From Planctomycetota bacterium (GTDB lineage Bacteria; Planctomycetota; MHYJ01; WSZJ01; JACPWG01), in NCBI GenBank assembly GCA_016197205.1, contig JACPWG010000071.1, forward strand, positions 1 to 64,000: 64,000 nt of DNA, read 5' to 3'. Each line of letters begins with the position of its first letter. The first letter of the stretch is position 1. Positions 29,569 through 40,372 of this stretch are shown here, in pieces. The notes under the pieces were generated by a model. It saw only the letters and a program-made list of their open reading frames with translations. It ran no database searches and was not told the DNA's origin. The position numbers were made by a program, and so were the translations under genes.

Positions 29569-31104
29569 TCAGACGGAGCGACCCGCATCGGCGCCGCGCG
29601 GCGTCTCCGCCTCCGCCGGGAGGGCATTTACCAGTCGCTTGAACTGCGTGCCGCGCTCGGCGAAATTCCGGAACATGTCGAAGCTGGCGAAGGCAGGGGA
29701 GAGGAGGACGATGTCGCCGGGGACCGCGATGCCGCGCGCCTGGTCCACGGCCTCCGCGAGAGAGGAGGCGCGGACGACGGCGCAGGCCCCGCCGAGCGCG
29801 CGCAGGCGGGCCTCGAGGTCGGGGGCCGTCGCGCCGAAGAGGACCGCCGCGCGCGCCCGCCGCGACACGCCCTCCACCAGCTTGTCCACCGGCAGCTTCT
29901 TGTCGTAGCCGCCCGCCAGGAGCACGATGGGGCCCTCCAGCGTTTCCAACGCCGCGAGGGTGGACTCGGGATTGGTCGCGATCGAGTCGTTGAAGTAGCG
30001 CACGCCGAGCGCCTCGCGCACGAACTCCAGCCGATGCTCCACGCCGCGGAAGGCGGAGAGCGCGGCCGCCGCCGTCGCGTCGGGCACGTCGTAGGGGATC
30101 GAGGCCGCGAGCGCCGCCAGGGCGTTTTCGACGTTGAAGAGGCCCGGGATGCGCAGCTCGGAGGCGGGCAGGACCCGCCGGAATTCGCCGCCCCCCCGCG
30201 CGACGCAGAGGTCGCCGCGGTCGAGGAAGGCACCGTCCTTCGGCCTGCCGCCCTTCCGCGTGAAGGAGCGCACGGCGCCCCGGCACTCCCCTTCCCAGGC
30301 GAGAACCGTGGCATCGTCCGCGTTCAGGACCGCGTGGTCGTCCGCGGTCTGGAACGCGATGATATTTTTTTTTGCAGCCTCGTAGGCCGCCATCGTGCCG
30401 TGACGGTCGAGGTGGTTCGGCGTCAGGTTGGTGACGACCGCGACGTGGGGACTCTTGCGGACGCCGGCGAGGTCCTCGAGCTGGAAGCTCGACAGCTCCA
30501 GGACCACGATGCCTTCCGCGTGGATCTGCTCCACGACGTCCAGGAGCGAACGGCCGATGTTCCCGCCCACCCAGGTCCTCCGGCCCGTCCGCTGCAGGAT
30601 CGAGCCGACGAGGGCGGTCGTCGTCGTCTTGCCGTTCGAGCCCGTGACGCCCAGAATCGGAGCGGGGCAAAGCTTGAAAAAAAGGTTCATCTCGGTCTCG
30701 AGCGGCACGCCCGCGCCCAGCGCCGCTGCCAGCAGTGGGGACGCGCGCGGCACGGCGGGGTTCACGACGACGAGGTCGGCGGAGGTGAAGTCCGACTCCT
30801 CATGCCCGCCCAGCCGCAGGCGAACGGGGTAGCCGTCGAGCGCGGCGAGCGATTCGGCGAGGTCCTTTTCCGGGCGCAGGTCGGTGACCGTCACGTCCGC
30901 GCCCTGCCGGACGAGGTAGCGCGTGACTCCCACGCCGCCGCCGAAGAGCCCCAGCCCCATGACTGTCACGCGGCTTCCTTGCAGCGGGAACAGGCGGGGG
31001 AGGAAGGGGGAAGCGGGGCCGGGGTCGGCGGACGCGGGGGGAGGGAGCGTGCCCGGGGGCACTTCGGGCGGTGTCGCATGGGGGAGGAGGTCGGGTTCGG
31101 GCAT
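29569..31104 (-). CDS. murD: UDP-N-acetylmuramoylalanine--D-glutamate ligase
   Basis: MurD adds D-glutamate to UDP-MurNAc-L-Ala in peptidoglycan synthesis (cytoplasm, ATP-dependent). The 511-aa frame has VTVMGLGLFGGGVGVTRYLVRQG, the Mur ligase P-loop GVTGSNGKT (152-160), NLTPNHLDRHG, NVENALAA, FNDSIATNPESTLAAL and LLAGGYDK. It ends in LLSPAFASFDMFRNFAERG, diagnostic of MurD. The N terminus is about 40 residues longer than usual and Pro-rich; a later start is possible. The gene stands alone, without mraY, murG or ftsW neighbours, and lies downstream of the PEGA lipoprotein. Two homopolymers, T9 at 30365 and A7 at 30677, lie in the coding sequence. Confidence 0.95.
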   Translation of the reverse strand: MPEPDLLPHATPPEVPPGTLPPPASADPGPASPFLPRLFPLQGSRVTVMGLGLFGGGVGVTRYLVRQGADVTVTDLRPEKDLAESLAALDGYPVRLRLGGHEESDFTSADLVVVNPAVPRASPLLAAALGAGVPLETEMNLFFKLCPAPILGVTGSNGKTTTTALVGSILQRTGRRTWVGGNIGRSLLDVVEQIHAEGIVVLELSSFQLEDLAGVRKSPHVAVVTNLTPNHLDRHGTMAAYEAAKKNIIAFQTADDHAVLNADDATVLAWEGECRGAVRSFTRKGGRPKDGAFLDRGDLCVARGGGEFRRVLPASELRIPGLFNVENALAALAASIPYDVPDATAAAALSAFRGVEHRLEFVREALGVRYFNDSIATNPESTLAALETLEGPIVLLAGGYDKKLPVDKLVEGVSRRARAAVLFGATAPDLEARLRALGGACAVVRASSLAEAVDQARGIAVPGDIVLLSPAFASFDMFRNFAERGTQFKRLVNALPAEAETPRGADAGRSV

Positions 31105-31198
31105 GGTCACCCAGCGAAGAGCTTCGGGCCTGGCCGGCGGGTGGGACGAAGTCGCTGCACGGCCTTTTCGGGGAGAGCCCGCCGAGGCGCGGATCCGT

Positions 31199-31765
31199 TC
31201 ATCGGCGGGAAGAACGATCCGGCCCGCCCGTGGGCGCGGCAACAGCTCTCGAGGTCCCCGCCGCGGGGGTCGGGGCCTCGGCGAGAGGCGGCGGGGGCTG
31301 GGGAGCGGGTTCGGCCGAGGGCGGCTGCTTGCCGACGGGCGCGGCGCGTTCCGGCGCCACGTCCACGCGGGTCTGGAAACGCAGCGCGTCCGCCCTTTCC
31401 ACGAGCCCCTGCACGTCCGCTTCCCGGACGCGCTCCAGGTCAAAGCGCAGGCTCTTCACGTCCCGCAGGTTGACCGGGACGATGCACTCGGAGGCCAGGT
31501 CGACCGGAAAATATTCAAAGAGCGGCGGATTCACATTGTGAAGGACGCGAATGGCCTGATACCCTTCTTTTTCCAGTCGGATTTCCCGGCCCCCGTAAAA
31601 GGTGAAGGGCACCGACACCGGGGTCTTGCCCAGGTATTTTCCGTCCATCCAGACGTCCGCGCCCGCCGGGTCGGACTCGATCGCGATTTTGCGTTCGACG
31701 CAGCCACCCAGAACAAACAAAGTAAACAGACAACAGAGAGTGGTCAGGGCCCGGGACTTGCGCAT
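31199..31765 (-). CDS. PEGA-domain lipoprotein
   Basis: The 188-aa product begins with a lipoprotein signal (RKSRALTTLCCLFTLFVLGGC, Cys22). It is followed by a PEGA domain (IAIESDPAGADVWMDGKYLGKTPV ... REIRLEKEGYQ), a beta-sandwich found in surface-layer and envelope proteins. The C-terminal third is Pro/Ala-rich. The substrate or partner is unknown. ATG 31765 is clear. It lies 94 bp upstream of murD on the same strand and divergently from the sensor kinase at 32002. Confidence 0.85.
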   Translation of the reverse strand: MRKSRALTTLCCLFTLFVLGGCVERKIAIESDPAGADVWMDGKYLGKTPVSVPFTFYGGREIRLEKEGYQAIRVLHNVNPPLFEYFPVDLASECIVPVNLRDVKSLRFDLERVREADVQGLVERADALRFQTRVDVAPERAAPVGKQPPSAEPAPQPPPPLAEAPTPAAGTSRAVAAPTGGPDRSSRR

Positions 31766-32001
31766 GGTTGTAATTCCCCTAGGAAGAGGGGCGTATTGTA
31801 ACGATTCATGACCGGGGATGCAATCCTTTTGGAGCCTTGAAAATCATCGGGGGTTCGGATACCATTCCCCCTCTTCGCGGGGGACCCCCGGATCGACCTG
31901 CCGTCCCGCGGAGGCTTGTGACCGGTTCCCGCGGCGAAATCGCCTGGTAAGATTTCGTTGCGCTCGCTCACCGCAATTTCCCGGTAGCAGAAGGAATCGC
32001 A

Positions 32002-35000
32002 ATGGGACTGGCCCCCCTCCGACGCTATCTGCCGACCGCGCTGATCGGGTGCGCGCTGCTCGCCGTCACGGTCTTCGTGATGAGTCAAGTCTCCCAGCAA
32101 CAGCAGTTGATGCGCCAGACCAGCCGCGGGGTCATCGGGCGCATGGCGAGCGTGGCCGTCGGAGGTTACATGCGACAGCAGGAGCACGCGGTCAAATGCC
32201 TGGCGGGTCGGCTGTCCCCGACTCCCACGCGCGCGGACGCCGAGGAGGAGGAGCGCGCCGCGCGGCTGCTGCTCGATAGTTACCCCGCGCTCGAGATGGT
32301 CGCCCGCGTCGACGGGGCCGGCAAGCTCCTCTTCGCGCTGCAGCGCACGGGACGCGCGACGGCCCTCGTCGCTCCCCGCTCCACCGACGCCCTGAACGAG
32401 ATGGTCCGGAGGGCCTTTTCCTCCCGCACCGTCGAGGTGGCCGCGCCGCTCGAGCTGCCCGAGGGAGGCTCCGCGCTCGCCTTCTGCGTGCCGGCGGAGA
32501 CCGGCGGGCGCCTCTTCGGCGGGGCGCTCGGGATCCTCCGGTTCGAAAACGTCGTTGCCCAGTGCCTGCAGCCGTTGCTCACCCGGGAGACCCCCTTTCG
32601 GGTCCTGGCCGCGGACGAGACCGTCATCCACTCGGTCGACGCGAAGGGGCTGAGCGCGCGGGACCGCATCCGGGTGGACACCCACGTCGGGACCACGACC
32701 TGGACGCTCGAGATCGACGGCCGCTTCTTCGGGGAAGTCGGCCTGGGCGACACGTCCTTCATGGGACGCCTCGTCATCCTCCTCACGCTGGCGTTGATCC
32801 TGATCCTCGTGACCAGCTCCGTGCTCACGCAACGACAGCTCTCCGCCTTGGAAGACCGGCACCGGAGCCTGCTGGAAGCCCAGCGCCGGGAGCGGGAGGC
32901 GATCGAGCAGCTCCAGAAGAGCCTCGAGGAGACGCGGCGGCAACGCGAGGCGGCCGAGGCCGAACGGAAGAACCTCCAGAACATCCTCGATTCGCTCCCG
33001 GAAGGCGTCCACATCGCGGAGGCCCCGAACGGGAAAATCGTGATGTCGAACCGGATCGCCGTCCAGATCCTCGGCAAGGCGCCGCTCTCGGAGGTCGGGA
33101 CCACCGAGTACGCCACGGCCTACAATCTGTACCTGCCTTCGGGAGAGCCGTATCCGCCCGAGTCCCTTCCTCTGTCCCGCTCGCTGCTCAAAGGAGAGAC
33201 CTGCACGGGCGTCGAGATGGTGATCAAGATCCCGAATCGCACCGAGGTCACGGTGCTGGCGAACAGTACGCCGCTCTGGAACCCGGACGGGAAAATCAAG
33301 GGCGCGGCGCTGGTCTTCCAGGACATGAGCGCGATCAAGGGGACGCAGCAGCGGCTGGCGAGCCTCGCGGGGGACAACGCCCGCCTGTACGACCTGATCC
33401 GCACGCAGCGCGTGCAGGAACAGGCGGCGCTCCTGCGCCTTTCCAACGAACTGATTTCCACGCTCGACATGCAGACCATCATGGACAAGGCGTGCGAGGT
33501 GGCGGCCGGCGTCCTCGGCACCGACCGCTGTTCGATCGATCTCCCGGAGGAGAGCGGCGAGCACATCTTCCTGTCGGCGGCCTGGGGCTGGGAGCGGGAC
33601 CTGATCGGACGGATCCGGACGCGCGCGAGCGACCCGAGCCTCGCACGGCTCGTGATGCAGACGAACGCGCCGGTCATCGTGGAGGACCTCTCGGTCGAGC
33701 AGCGCTTCCCGGTCCCGCCGGTGCTCCTCGAGCGGGGGATCCATGCCGCGCTCGCCGTCCCCATGACGGCCGAGGGGAAGGTCATCGGCGTCATGTGCGT
33801 CCACTGCCAGGCCAAGCGCCGTTTCAACGAAGACGAGATGCGCCTGCTGTCGCTGATCGCCAACCAGACCGGCGTCGCGCTCCGGAAAGGCCAGCTTTAC
33901 CGCGAAACCGACGACCGGCTGGCGGACCTTTCGGCCATGTTCACGGTCAGCCGCGCGCTGCGCGACGCCAAGGACGCGCCGGACGTGTTCCCGATCGTGC
34001 TCCAAAAGGCCGTGACCCTGCTCCGCTGCGACGCGGCGTACCTGAGCCTGATCGACAAGCAGAGCGGCCTCTTGATCTACCGGGCGACCCACGGCGGCCT
34101 CGAGCGGCTCGTGGGGCTGTCGGTCCCGCTCGGAGAAGGCGTCGACGGGACGGTCGCGCAGAGCGGCAAGCCGCACGTCACCGAAAGCTACAAGGGGGAC
34201 ACGGACCGGCTGACGGCGAACAAGCTGCAGAGCGACGTGCAGAAGGAGGTCGGGCAGTTCGTGGGCGTGGCCTGCGTCCCGCTGCGCGGCATCAGCGGCG
34301 TCATCGGCACGCTCGCCGTGTGCTCGAAGGCCCCGCGCCGTTTCCGCACGCGCGAGGTCGAGCTCCTCACCACGTTCGGCAACTACGCGGCGATCGCGGT
34401 CGAGCGCATCCAGGCCTTCCGCAACACGGAGAAGCGCGCGATCGAGCTGGCGAGCGAGACGTACCAGCAGAAATTCTTCCTGCAGTCGATCCTCGACTCG
34501 ATCGCGGACGGCGTGTACGCGATCGATCCGACGTTCAAGGTCCGGACCTGGAACCCGGCCGCGGAGCAGATCACGGGGTTCCGGACGGAGGACGTGGTGG
34601 GGAAGCCCTGCGCCGAGGTCCTCAAGTACGTCGACGAGCACAACGTGCCCGTGGACGAGGGGCGGTGGAAGTCGCCGTCCGGGGCCGCGCAGCACCGCGA
34701 GGGGACGCTCGTCTGCGCCTCGGGCAAGGTCATCAACGTCACGCTCGACACCTCCCCCCTCCAGGACCAGGAGGGCCGGCCCGTGGGCTTCCTCGAGGTG
34801 TTCCGCGATATCACGCGCGAGCACGCGCTCGTCGAGGCGATCGTGCGCGCGAACAACGCGAAGAGCGAGTTCGTGGCCATCGTGAGCCACGAGCTGCGCA
34901 CGCCCTTGAACGGGATTCTCGGCTTTTCGCAGATGCTGCAAGCGGGGCTCTCGGGGGCCCTCAACGAAAAACAGTCCAGCTATGTCCGGCAGATCCGCAC

Positions 35001-35589
35001 GAGCGGGCAGCACCTCCTGCGCGTCATCAACGACATCCTGAACCTGTCGAAGATCGAGGCGGGGAAGATGGAGCTGAACCGCGAAAAGGTCGCGGTGCGG
35101 GACGTCGTGGAGAGCTCGGTCGCGATGGTGACGCCGCTCGCCGAGGAGAAGAAGCTCGGCATCACGTGCACGATCGACCCGGAGGTCGGCATCGTGACCG
35201 CGGACTCCGCGAAGCTGAAGCAGGTCGTGTACAACCTGCTGTCGAACGCCGTCAAGTTCACGTCCTCGGGCGGTTCGGTCGGCGTCGCCGTCCAGCCGCT
35301 GGAGAAGACCGAGGGGCTCTTCGAGGAGTTCCGGTCGGCCGGGAAGAAGTACATCCGGGTGGACGTCAAGGACACGGGGATCGGCATGTCGAAGGCCGAC
35401 CTGAAGCGGATCTTCGTCCCCTTCCAGCAGGTGGACAGCTCCTACACGCGGCAATTCGAGGGCACGGGCCTCGGGCTCAGCCTGACGAAGCGCATGGTGG
35501 AGTTGCACGGCGGCACGATCGCGGTCCAGTCCGAGAAGGACAAGGGCAGTACGTTTTCGTTCATCCTCCCCGCCCGCGAAGGCGCGTGA
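32002..35589 (+). CDS. Membrane sensor histidine kinase with PAS and GAF domains
   Basis: A 1195-aa kinase; ATG 32002 is preceded by AAGGAAT. Layout: membrane helix about 11-30, extracytoplasmic sensor about 32-250, second helix about 253-275 and a coiled coil to about 330. Then PAS (about 333-450), two GAF domains (about 478-635 and 640-810) and a second PAS (about 825-945). HisKA carries phospho-His963 in IVSHELRTPLNG. HATPase_c has YNLLSNAVKF (about 1077), VKDTGIGM and GTGLGLSLTKRMVELHGG. There is no receiver domain, so phosphate would pass to a separate regulator; candidates at 36814 and 11387 are not adjacent. The ligand is unknown. Confidence 0.92.
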   Translation: MGLAPLRRYLPTALIGCALLAVTVFVMSQVSQQQQLMRQTSRGVIGRMASVAVGGYMRQQEHAVKCLAGRLSPTPTRADAEEEERAARLLLDSYPALEMVARVDGAGKLLFALQRTGRATALVAPRSTDALNEMVRRAFSSRTVEVAAPLELPEGGSALAFCVPAETGGRLFGGALGILRFENVVAQCLQPLLTRETPFRVLAADETVIHSVDAKGLSARDRIRVDTHVGTTTWTLEIDGRFFGEVGLGDTSFMGRLVILLTLALILILVTSSVLTQRQLSALEDRHRSLLEAQRREREAIEQLQKSLEETRRQREAAEAERKNLQNILDSLPEGVHIAEAPNGKIVMSNRIAVQILGKAPLSEVGTTEYATAYNLYLPSGEPYPPESLPLSRSLLKGETCTGVEMVIKIPNRTEVTVLANSTPLWNPDGKIKGAALVFQDMSAIKGTQQRLASLAGDNARLYDLIRTQRVQEQAALLRLSNELISTLDMQTIMDKACEVAAGVLGTDRCSIDLPEESGEHIFLSAAWGWERDLIGRIRTRASDPSLARLVMQTNAPVIVEDLSVEQRFPVPPVLLERGIHAALAVPMTAEGKVIGVMCVHCQAKRRFNEDEMRLLSLIANQTGVALRKGQLYRETDDRLADLSAMFTVSRALRDAKDAPDVFPIVLQKAVTLLRCDAAYLSLIDKQSGLLIYRATHGGLERLVGLSVPLGEGVDGTVAQSGKPHVTESYKGDTDRLTANKLQSDVQKEVGQFVGVACVPLRGISGVIGTLAVCSKAPRRFRTREVELLTTFGNYAAIAVERIQAFRNTEKRAIELASETYQQKFFLQSILDSIADGVYAIDPTFKVRTWNPAAEQITGFRTEDVVGKPCAEVLKYVDEHNVPVDEGRWKSPSGAAQHREGTLVCASGKVINVTLDTSPLQDQEGRPVGFLEVFRDITREHALVEAIVRANNAKSEFVAIVSHELRTPLNGILGFSQMLQAGLSGALNEKQSSYVRQIRTSGQHLLRVINDILNLSKIEAGKMELNREKVAVRDVVESSVAMVTPLAEEKKLGITCTIDPEVGIVTADSAKLKQVVYNLLSNAVKFTSSGGSVGVAVQPLEKTEGLFEEFRSAGKKYIRVDVKDTGIGMSKADLKRIFVPFQQVDSSYTRQFEGTGLGLSLTKRMVELHGGTIAVQSEKDKGSTFSFILPAREGA

Positions 35590-35606
35590 CAGGGCGCCAG
35601 GGAACA

Positions 35607-35634
35607 CGGAACCGCGACCGTGAGGGAGCGGTCT
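35607..35634 (-). repeat. 28-bp dispersed repeat (copy 5 of 6, inverted)
   Basis: It reads cggaaccgcgaccgtgaggg followed by agcggtct on the plus strand, 18 bases beyond the sensor kinase stop. The 590-bp gap from 35590 to 36180 is made of this repeat, palindromic copy D and the ~220-bp inverted-pair element. Confidence 0.75.
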
Positions 35635-35774
35635 CGGCGCGCTCTTCGGTCCCCAGGGGTGCAGCGCGGCCACCCGCCGTCGAGTGCCCGCGGCTGGGGT
35701 CGCCGGCTTCGAGGGCTGCGTGGGCTGCGTCCGGGACGCGTGAGTCGGCATTTTGTTTCAACAACCCGAACTGA

Positions 35775-35911
35775 GTACCGCTCCACGGAAGTCGGTGACC
35801 AATAGCCGAAGGCAAGTTCGGCCGCCCGCGAGGCGCGCGAGCGAGGCGTAGTAACGGAGAACTACGTCGAGCGAGTGCAACGAAGCAGGCGGCCGAAATC
35901 GCCGAGGAAAT
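35775..35911. repeat. Palindromic repeat, copy D (3'-truncated)
   Basis: It starts gtaccgctccacggaagtcgg like copies B and C but stops after gccgaggaaat, losing the last ~25 bases including the closing gcggtac. The truncation point is within about 12 bp of the start of the ~220-bp element at 35923, so that element may have replaced the end. Confidence 0.78.
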
Positions 35912-35922
35912 GCTCGACCGAC

Positions 35923-36148
35923 GGTGGCAAATGGCTAGATCAAGGCTCCGCGTCCCAGGTGGACGCGGGCGAAGTTTGAAATTTGACTTTTTGCAATTTG
36001 AAATTCAGCCCGGCCGTGTGGGTCGAATGCGAAACTTTTACACAGAGACGCGGAGACGCGGAGGCCGGGCGCTGAGTCGAGCGTCCTCTACCGGCGACGT
36101 TCTCTGGCAACGCACGGAGATATCGATTCCAGCTTCACTTCGGGTTGT
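35923..36148 (+). repeat. ~220-bp element, copy 1 of an inverted pair
   Basis: Alignable over its length with the reverse complement of 54890-55110. Shared blocks include ggctagatca, ggctccgcgtccca, tgactttttgcaatttgaaa, gtgtgggtcgaatgcg, acacagagacgcggagacgc and ggccgggcgctgagtc. It lies immediately upstream of the ferritin-like gene, as the other copy lies immediately upstream of tsaD. Confidence 0.8.
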
Positions 36149-36180
36149 GGTATGGTTCCGACCGACCGAAGGAGGGTCTG

Positions 36181-36615
36181 ATGGAGCTTGACGCGAAGGC
36201 GCGAAAAAAAATCATCGAGGCGCTGAACCGGGACCTGGAGCACGAGATGGCGGGGATCATCCGGTACTTGCACCACTCGTTCCTGGTCTTCGGCACGGGC
36301 CGGGTCCCGCTGGTGCAGATCCTGCGGGAGCAGGTGCAGGACTCGATGAATCACGCGACGATGCTGGGGGAAAAGATCACGGCGCTGGGGGGCTACCCGA
36401 CGGCGACGGTCCACGAGGAGTTCCGGCCGACCTCGAAGTCGATCGAGGAGATCCTGCGGGAGAGCCTGCGGCACGAGAAGGAGGCGCTGGCCGGCTACGA
36501 GGACCAGATCGACCTGGCGGGGAAGAACCTGGCGCTGCGAGAGATGTTCAAGCACATTATTCTGGAGGAGCAGACGCACATCGAGGAGCTGGAGAAGCTG
36601 CTGAGGACGGTTTGA
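36181..36615 (+). CDS. Ferritin-like/bacterioferritin-type diiron protein
   Basis: A 144-aa four-helix protein from ATG 36181 with GGAGG upstream. Helix motifs fit the ferritin-like superfamily: LEHEMAGIIRYLHHS (Glu22), QDSMNHATMLGEKI (His58), RHEKEALAGYEDQ and ILEEQTHIEELEKLL. Such proteins bind two irons and store iron or handle peroxide. The canonical bacterioferritin ExxH of helix 2 appears as SMNH with an Asp one position earlier, so metal ligation may differ. No haem-ligand Met is assigned. A DUF892/rubrerythrin-like relative is also possible. An A8 run lies at 36204-36211. No gene is credible in 36616-36813. Confidence 0.8.
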   Translation: MELDAKARKKIIEALNRDLEHEMAGIIRYLHHSFLVFGTGRVPLVQILREQVQDSMNHATMLGEKITALGGYPTATVHEEFRPTSKSIEEILRESLRHEKEALAGYEDQIDLAGKNLALREMFKHIILEEQTHIEELEKLLRTV

Positions 36616-36813
36616 GCAAGCCGGGCGGCGTCGTGGCCGGCGGGGAAGCGGGACGACGGCCGCAAGCCGGCGAGAGGGGACCGACGGGGGGTCGGTCCGG
36701 GCCTGTTCGGAGAGGTTTGGGGAAGATATCCGAGGGGCTGACCGCGCGGCAAGGCGCGACGGACGCCAGGTGGCGACCGTCTCTCCCGGAACTCGTTTTC
36801 GAGTGAAACGGGG

Positions 36814-37491
36814 ATGGCGAGGTTGAAAATCATGACCACCCGCGGGGCGGCGCGCATCTGCGGCGTCACCGCCATGACCATCATCCGGTGGTGCGAGGAG
36901 GGCCGGCTGAGCGCGTACCGGACCGCGGGGGGGCACCGTCGGATCCGATGGGAAGATCTCGAATCGTTCTGCCGCCAGACCGGCATTCCGATGCCGGACG
37001 ACGCGCGCCGGCCGTCGCGCCGCGTGCTGGTGGTCGACGACGAACCGATGGTGCTGGGCCTCTTCAAGGAAGTGCTCACCGCCATGCCGGACGGGCTGCA
37101 GGTGGCCGTCGCGCCGAACGGCTTTGAGGCGGGACAAAAGGTGTCGGAGTTCAGGCCGTCGCTCATCTTCCTGGACTTGTACATGCCCGGGATGGACGGC
37201 TACGAGGTCTGCCGCCGGATCAAGGGGGACCGCGCGACCAAGGACATCCACGTGGTCGCGGTCACCGGGCACCCGTCGAAGAAAAACGTGGAACGGATTC
37301 TCGAGTGCGGCGCCGCGCGCTGCCTCGAGAAGCCCGTCACTCCGGCCCAGATCGAGGCCGTGACGCGGGAATTCCTGGGCCTCACGGTCCCCGCCGCCGC
37401 GGTCGCGGCCGCGGGCGTCGAGCCCGCCCCGGCGACGCCCGCGGAGCCCCCCCCCACGGCCGCGCGCAAACCGGGACCCCGGGGTCGTTGA
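36814..37491 (+). CDS. Helix-turn-helix (excisionase/MerR-like) fused to a response-regulator receiver
   Basis: A 225-aa protein. Residues 7-50 form a MerR/excisionase-type helix-turn-helix (TTRGAARICGVTAMTIIRWCEEGRL, then the GGHRRIRWEDLE wing). Residues 69-190 form a CheY-like receiver with DDE near 75-77, phosphoacceptor Asp121 (LIFLDLYMPGMDG), VTGHP and LEKPVT. The order DNA-binding then receiver is the reverse of ordinary response regulators. A Pro/Ala-rich tail ends the protein. It could be the output partner of an orphan kinase nearby (32002 or 38169), but that is inference. The ribosome-binding site is weak (aacgggg). Confidence 0.85.
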   Translation: MARLKIMTTRGAARICGVTAMTIIRWCEEGRLSAYRTAGGHRRIRWEDLESFCRQTGIPMPDDARRPSRRVLVVDDEPMVLGLFKEVLTAMPDGLQVAVAPNGFEAGQKVSEFRPSLIFLDLYMPGMDGYEVCRRIKGDRATKDIHVVAVTGHPSKKNVERILECGAARCLEKPVTPAQIEAVTREFLGLTVPAAAVAAAGVEPAPATPAEPPPTAARKPGPRGR

Positions 37492-37661
37492 ACGAACGGG
37501 CGCCCTGCGCCCGGCGATCTGCCGTGCGCCCGTGCGCCCGTACGGCCGGTCGTGCGGTGCCCCGTGCGGTTCGGGCCGGCGCTTCCCGGGACGCGGCCAG
37601 GCCCGGCAGGCCCAAGGGAGACGCCCAGCGCCCGGTTTCCCTGTGCCGAGGGAGGTTCCCT

Positions 37662-37919
37662 TAGGGCCCGTAAAGAAACAACTCATGCAGTTCGGAAACC
37701 AGGGAGCTCCTCCGGAAAAGGCTCAAGGCTCAATGATCAATTTTCAGACCAGTCTCAAAGTTCAAGGCTCAGGGGCCGCGATCCCGTGCCCGAGCTACGT
37801 TCCGTGGTGGTCATTGAGAATTGAACCTTGAGCCTTGTCTGAGTCTTGAAAATTGAGCATTGAGAATTCATGTCGCCCCCTGCGCGTCAAACGAGCAAGT
37901 TATTTTGTTACGGGCCCTT
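37662..37919 (+). mobile_element. ~258-bp TIR element, left copy
   Basis: It begins agggcccgtaaagaaaca and ends with the inverted form tgttacgggccct, so the terminal inverted repeats are about 17 bp. The interior is AT-richer, with iterated ttgagaatt/ctcaaggctcaa words. Most of it is found inverted at 40112-40372. It contains no transposase frame. With the flanking sequence it fills the gap between the receiver gene (ends 37491) and the PAS kinase (starts 38169); I see no gene in 37920-38168. Confidence 0.82.
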
Positions 37920-38168
37920 CCTCGAACTCGGACTCGTCCTCGCCCTCCAGCGGGCTTCGAGCGCGAGGACGAGCACGAGCCTCGACGGGTCGCGCTGACT
38001 CGCGCCCCTGGCTGCGGCCGGCAGCCGCGGCTTGCGCTCGTTTCGGACCTTCGCCTGCCCCGCGTTTCCGGGCGCGTCCGCCGGGGGGCAAGCGCGGCAA
38101 CGGGTGCTGTGAACGCGGGCGTCGCGTTCGATCTTCGGTTGCGGCTTTCCGCCCTACGGAGTCCCCTG

Positions 38169-40031
<1,863 letters not shown>

Positions 40032-40111
40032 GGGAGCAAGGGGGAGGGGAGGCGGGCTGTGCGCGTAGGCCGGGGGGGGGCGGGTCGGAGGGAGAAGGCG
40101 AGGCGGGCGCC

Positions 40112-40372
40112 TAGGGCCCGTAAGAAAATAACTTGCTCGTTTGACGCGCAGGGGGGGCGACCAGAATTCTCAATGCGCAATTTTCAAGACTCAGATAAGG
40201 CTCAAGGTTCAATTCTCAATGACTGGCACGGAACGTAGCCCGCGCACGGGATCGCGGACTCTGAGCCTTGAACTTTGAGCCTTGTCTGAAAATTGATCAT
40301 TGAGCCTTGAGCCCTTTGCTGAGGAGCTCCCCGGTTTCCGAGCTGCATCAGGTGTTTCTTTACGGGCCCTTA
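40112..40372 (-). mobile_element. ~260-bp TIR element, right copy (inverted)
   Basis: Inverted relative to 37662-37919. It begins agggcccgtaagaaaataac and ends ggtgtttctttacgggccct. Shared blocks include acttgctcgtttgacgcgca, aattttcaagactcaga, aaggctcaaggttcaattct and gggatcgcgg. Its last bases (40370-40372, tta) are the TAA stop of the minus-strand gene that follows. Confidence 0.82.

Noticed and set aside
31744..35751. 1335-codon minus-strand frame opposite the sensor kinase
   Set aside because: The sensor kinase on the plus strand has complete, ordered domains; the antisense frame is Arg/Leu/Val/Asp shadow.
36612..36806. 64-codon frame after the ferritin-like gene
   Set aside because: Gly/Arg/Pro-rich with no motif or ribosome-binding site; most likely chance in GC-rich spacer.
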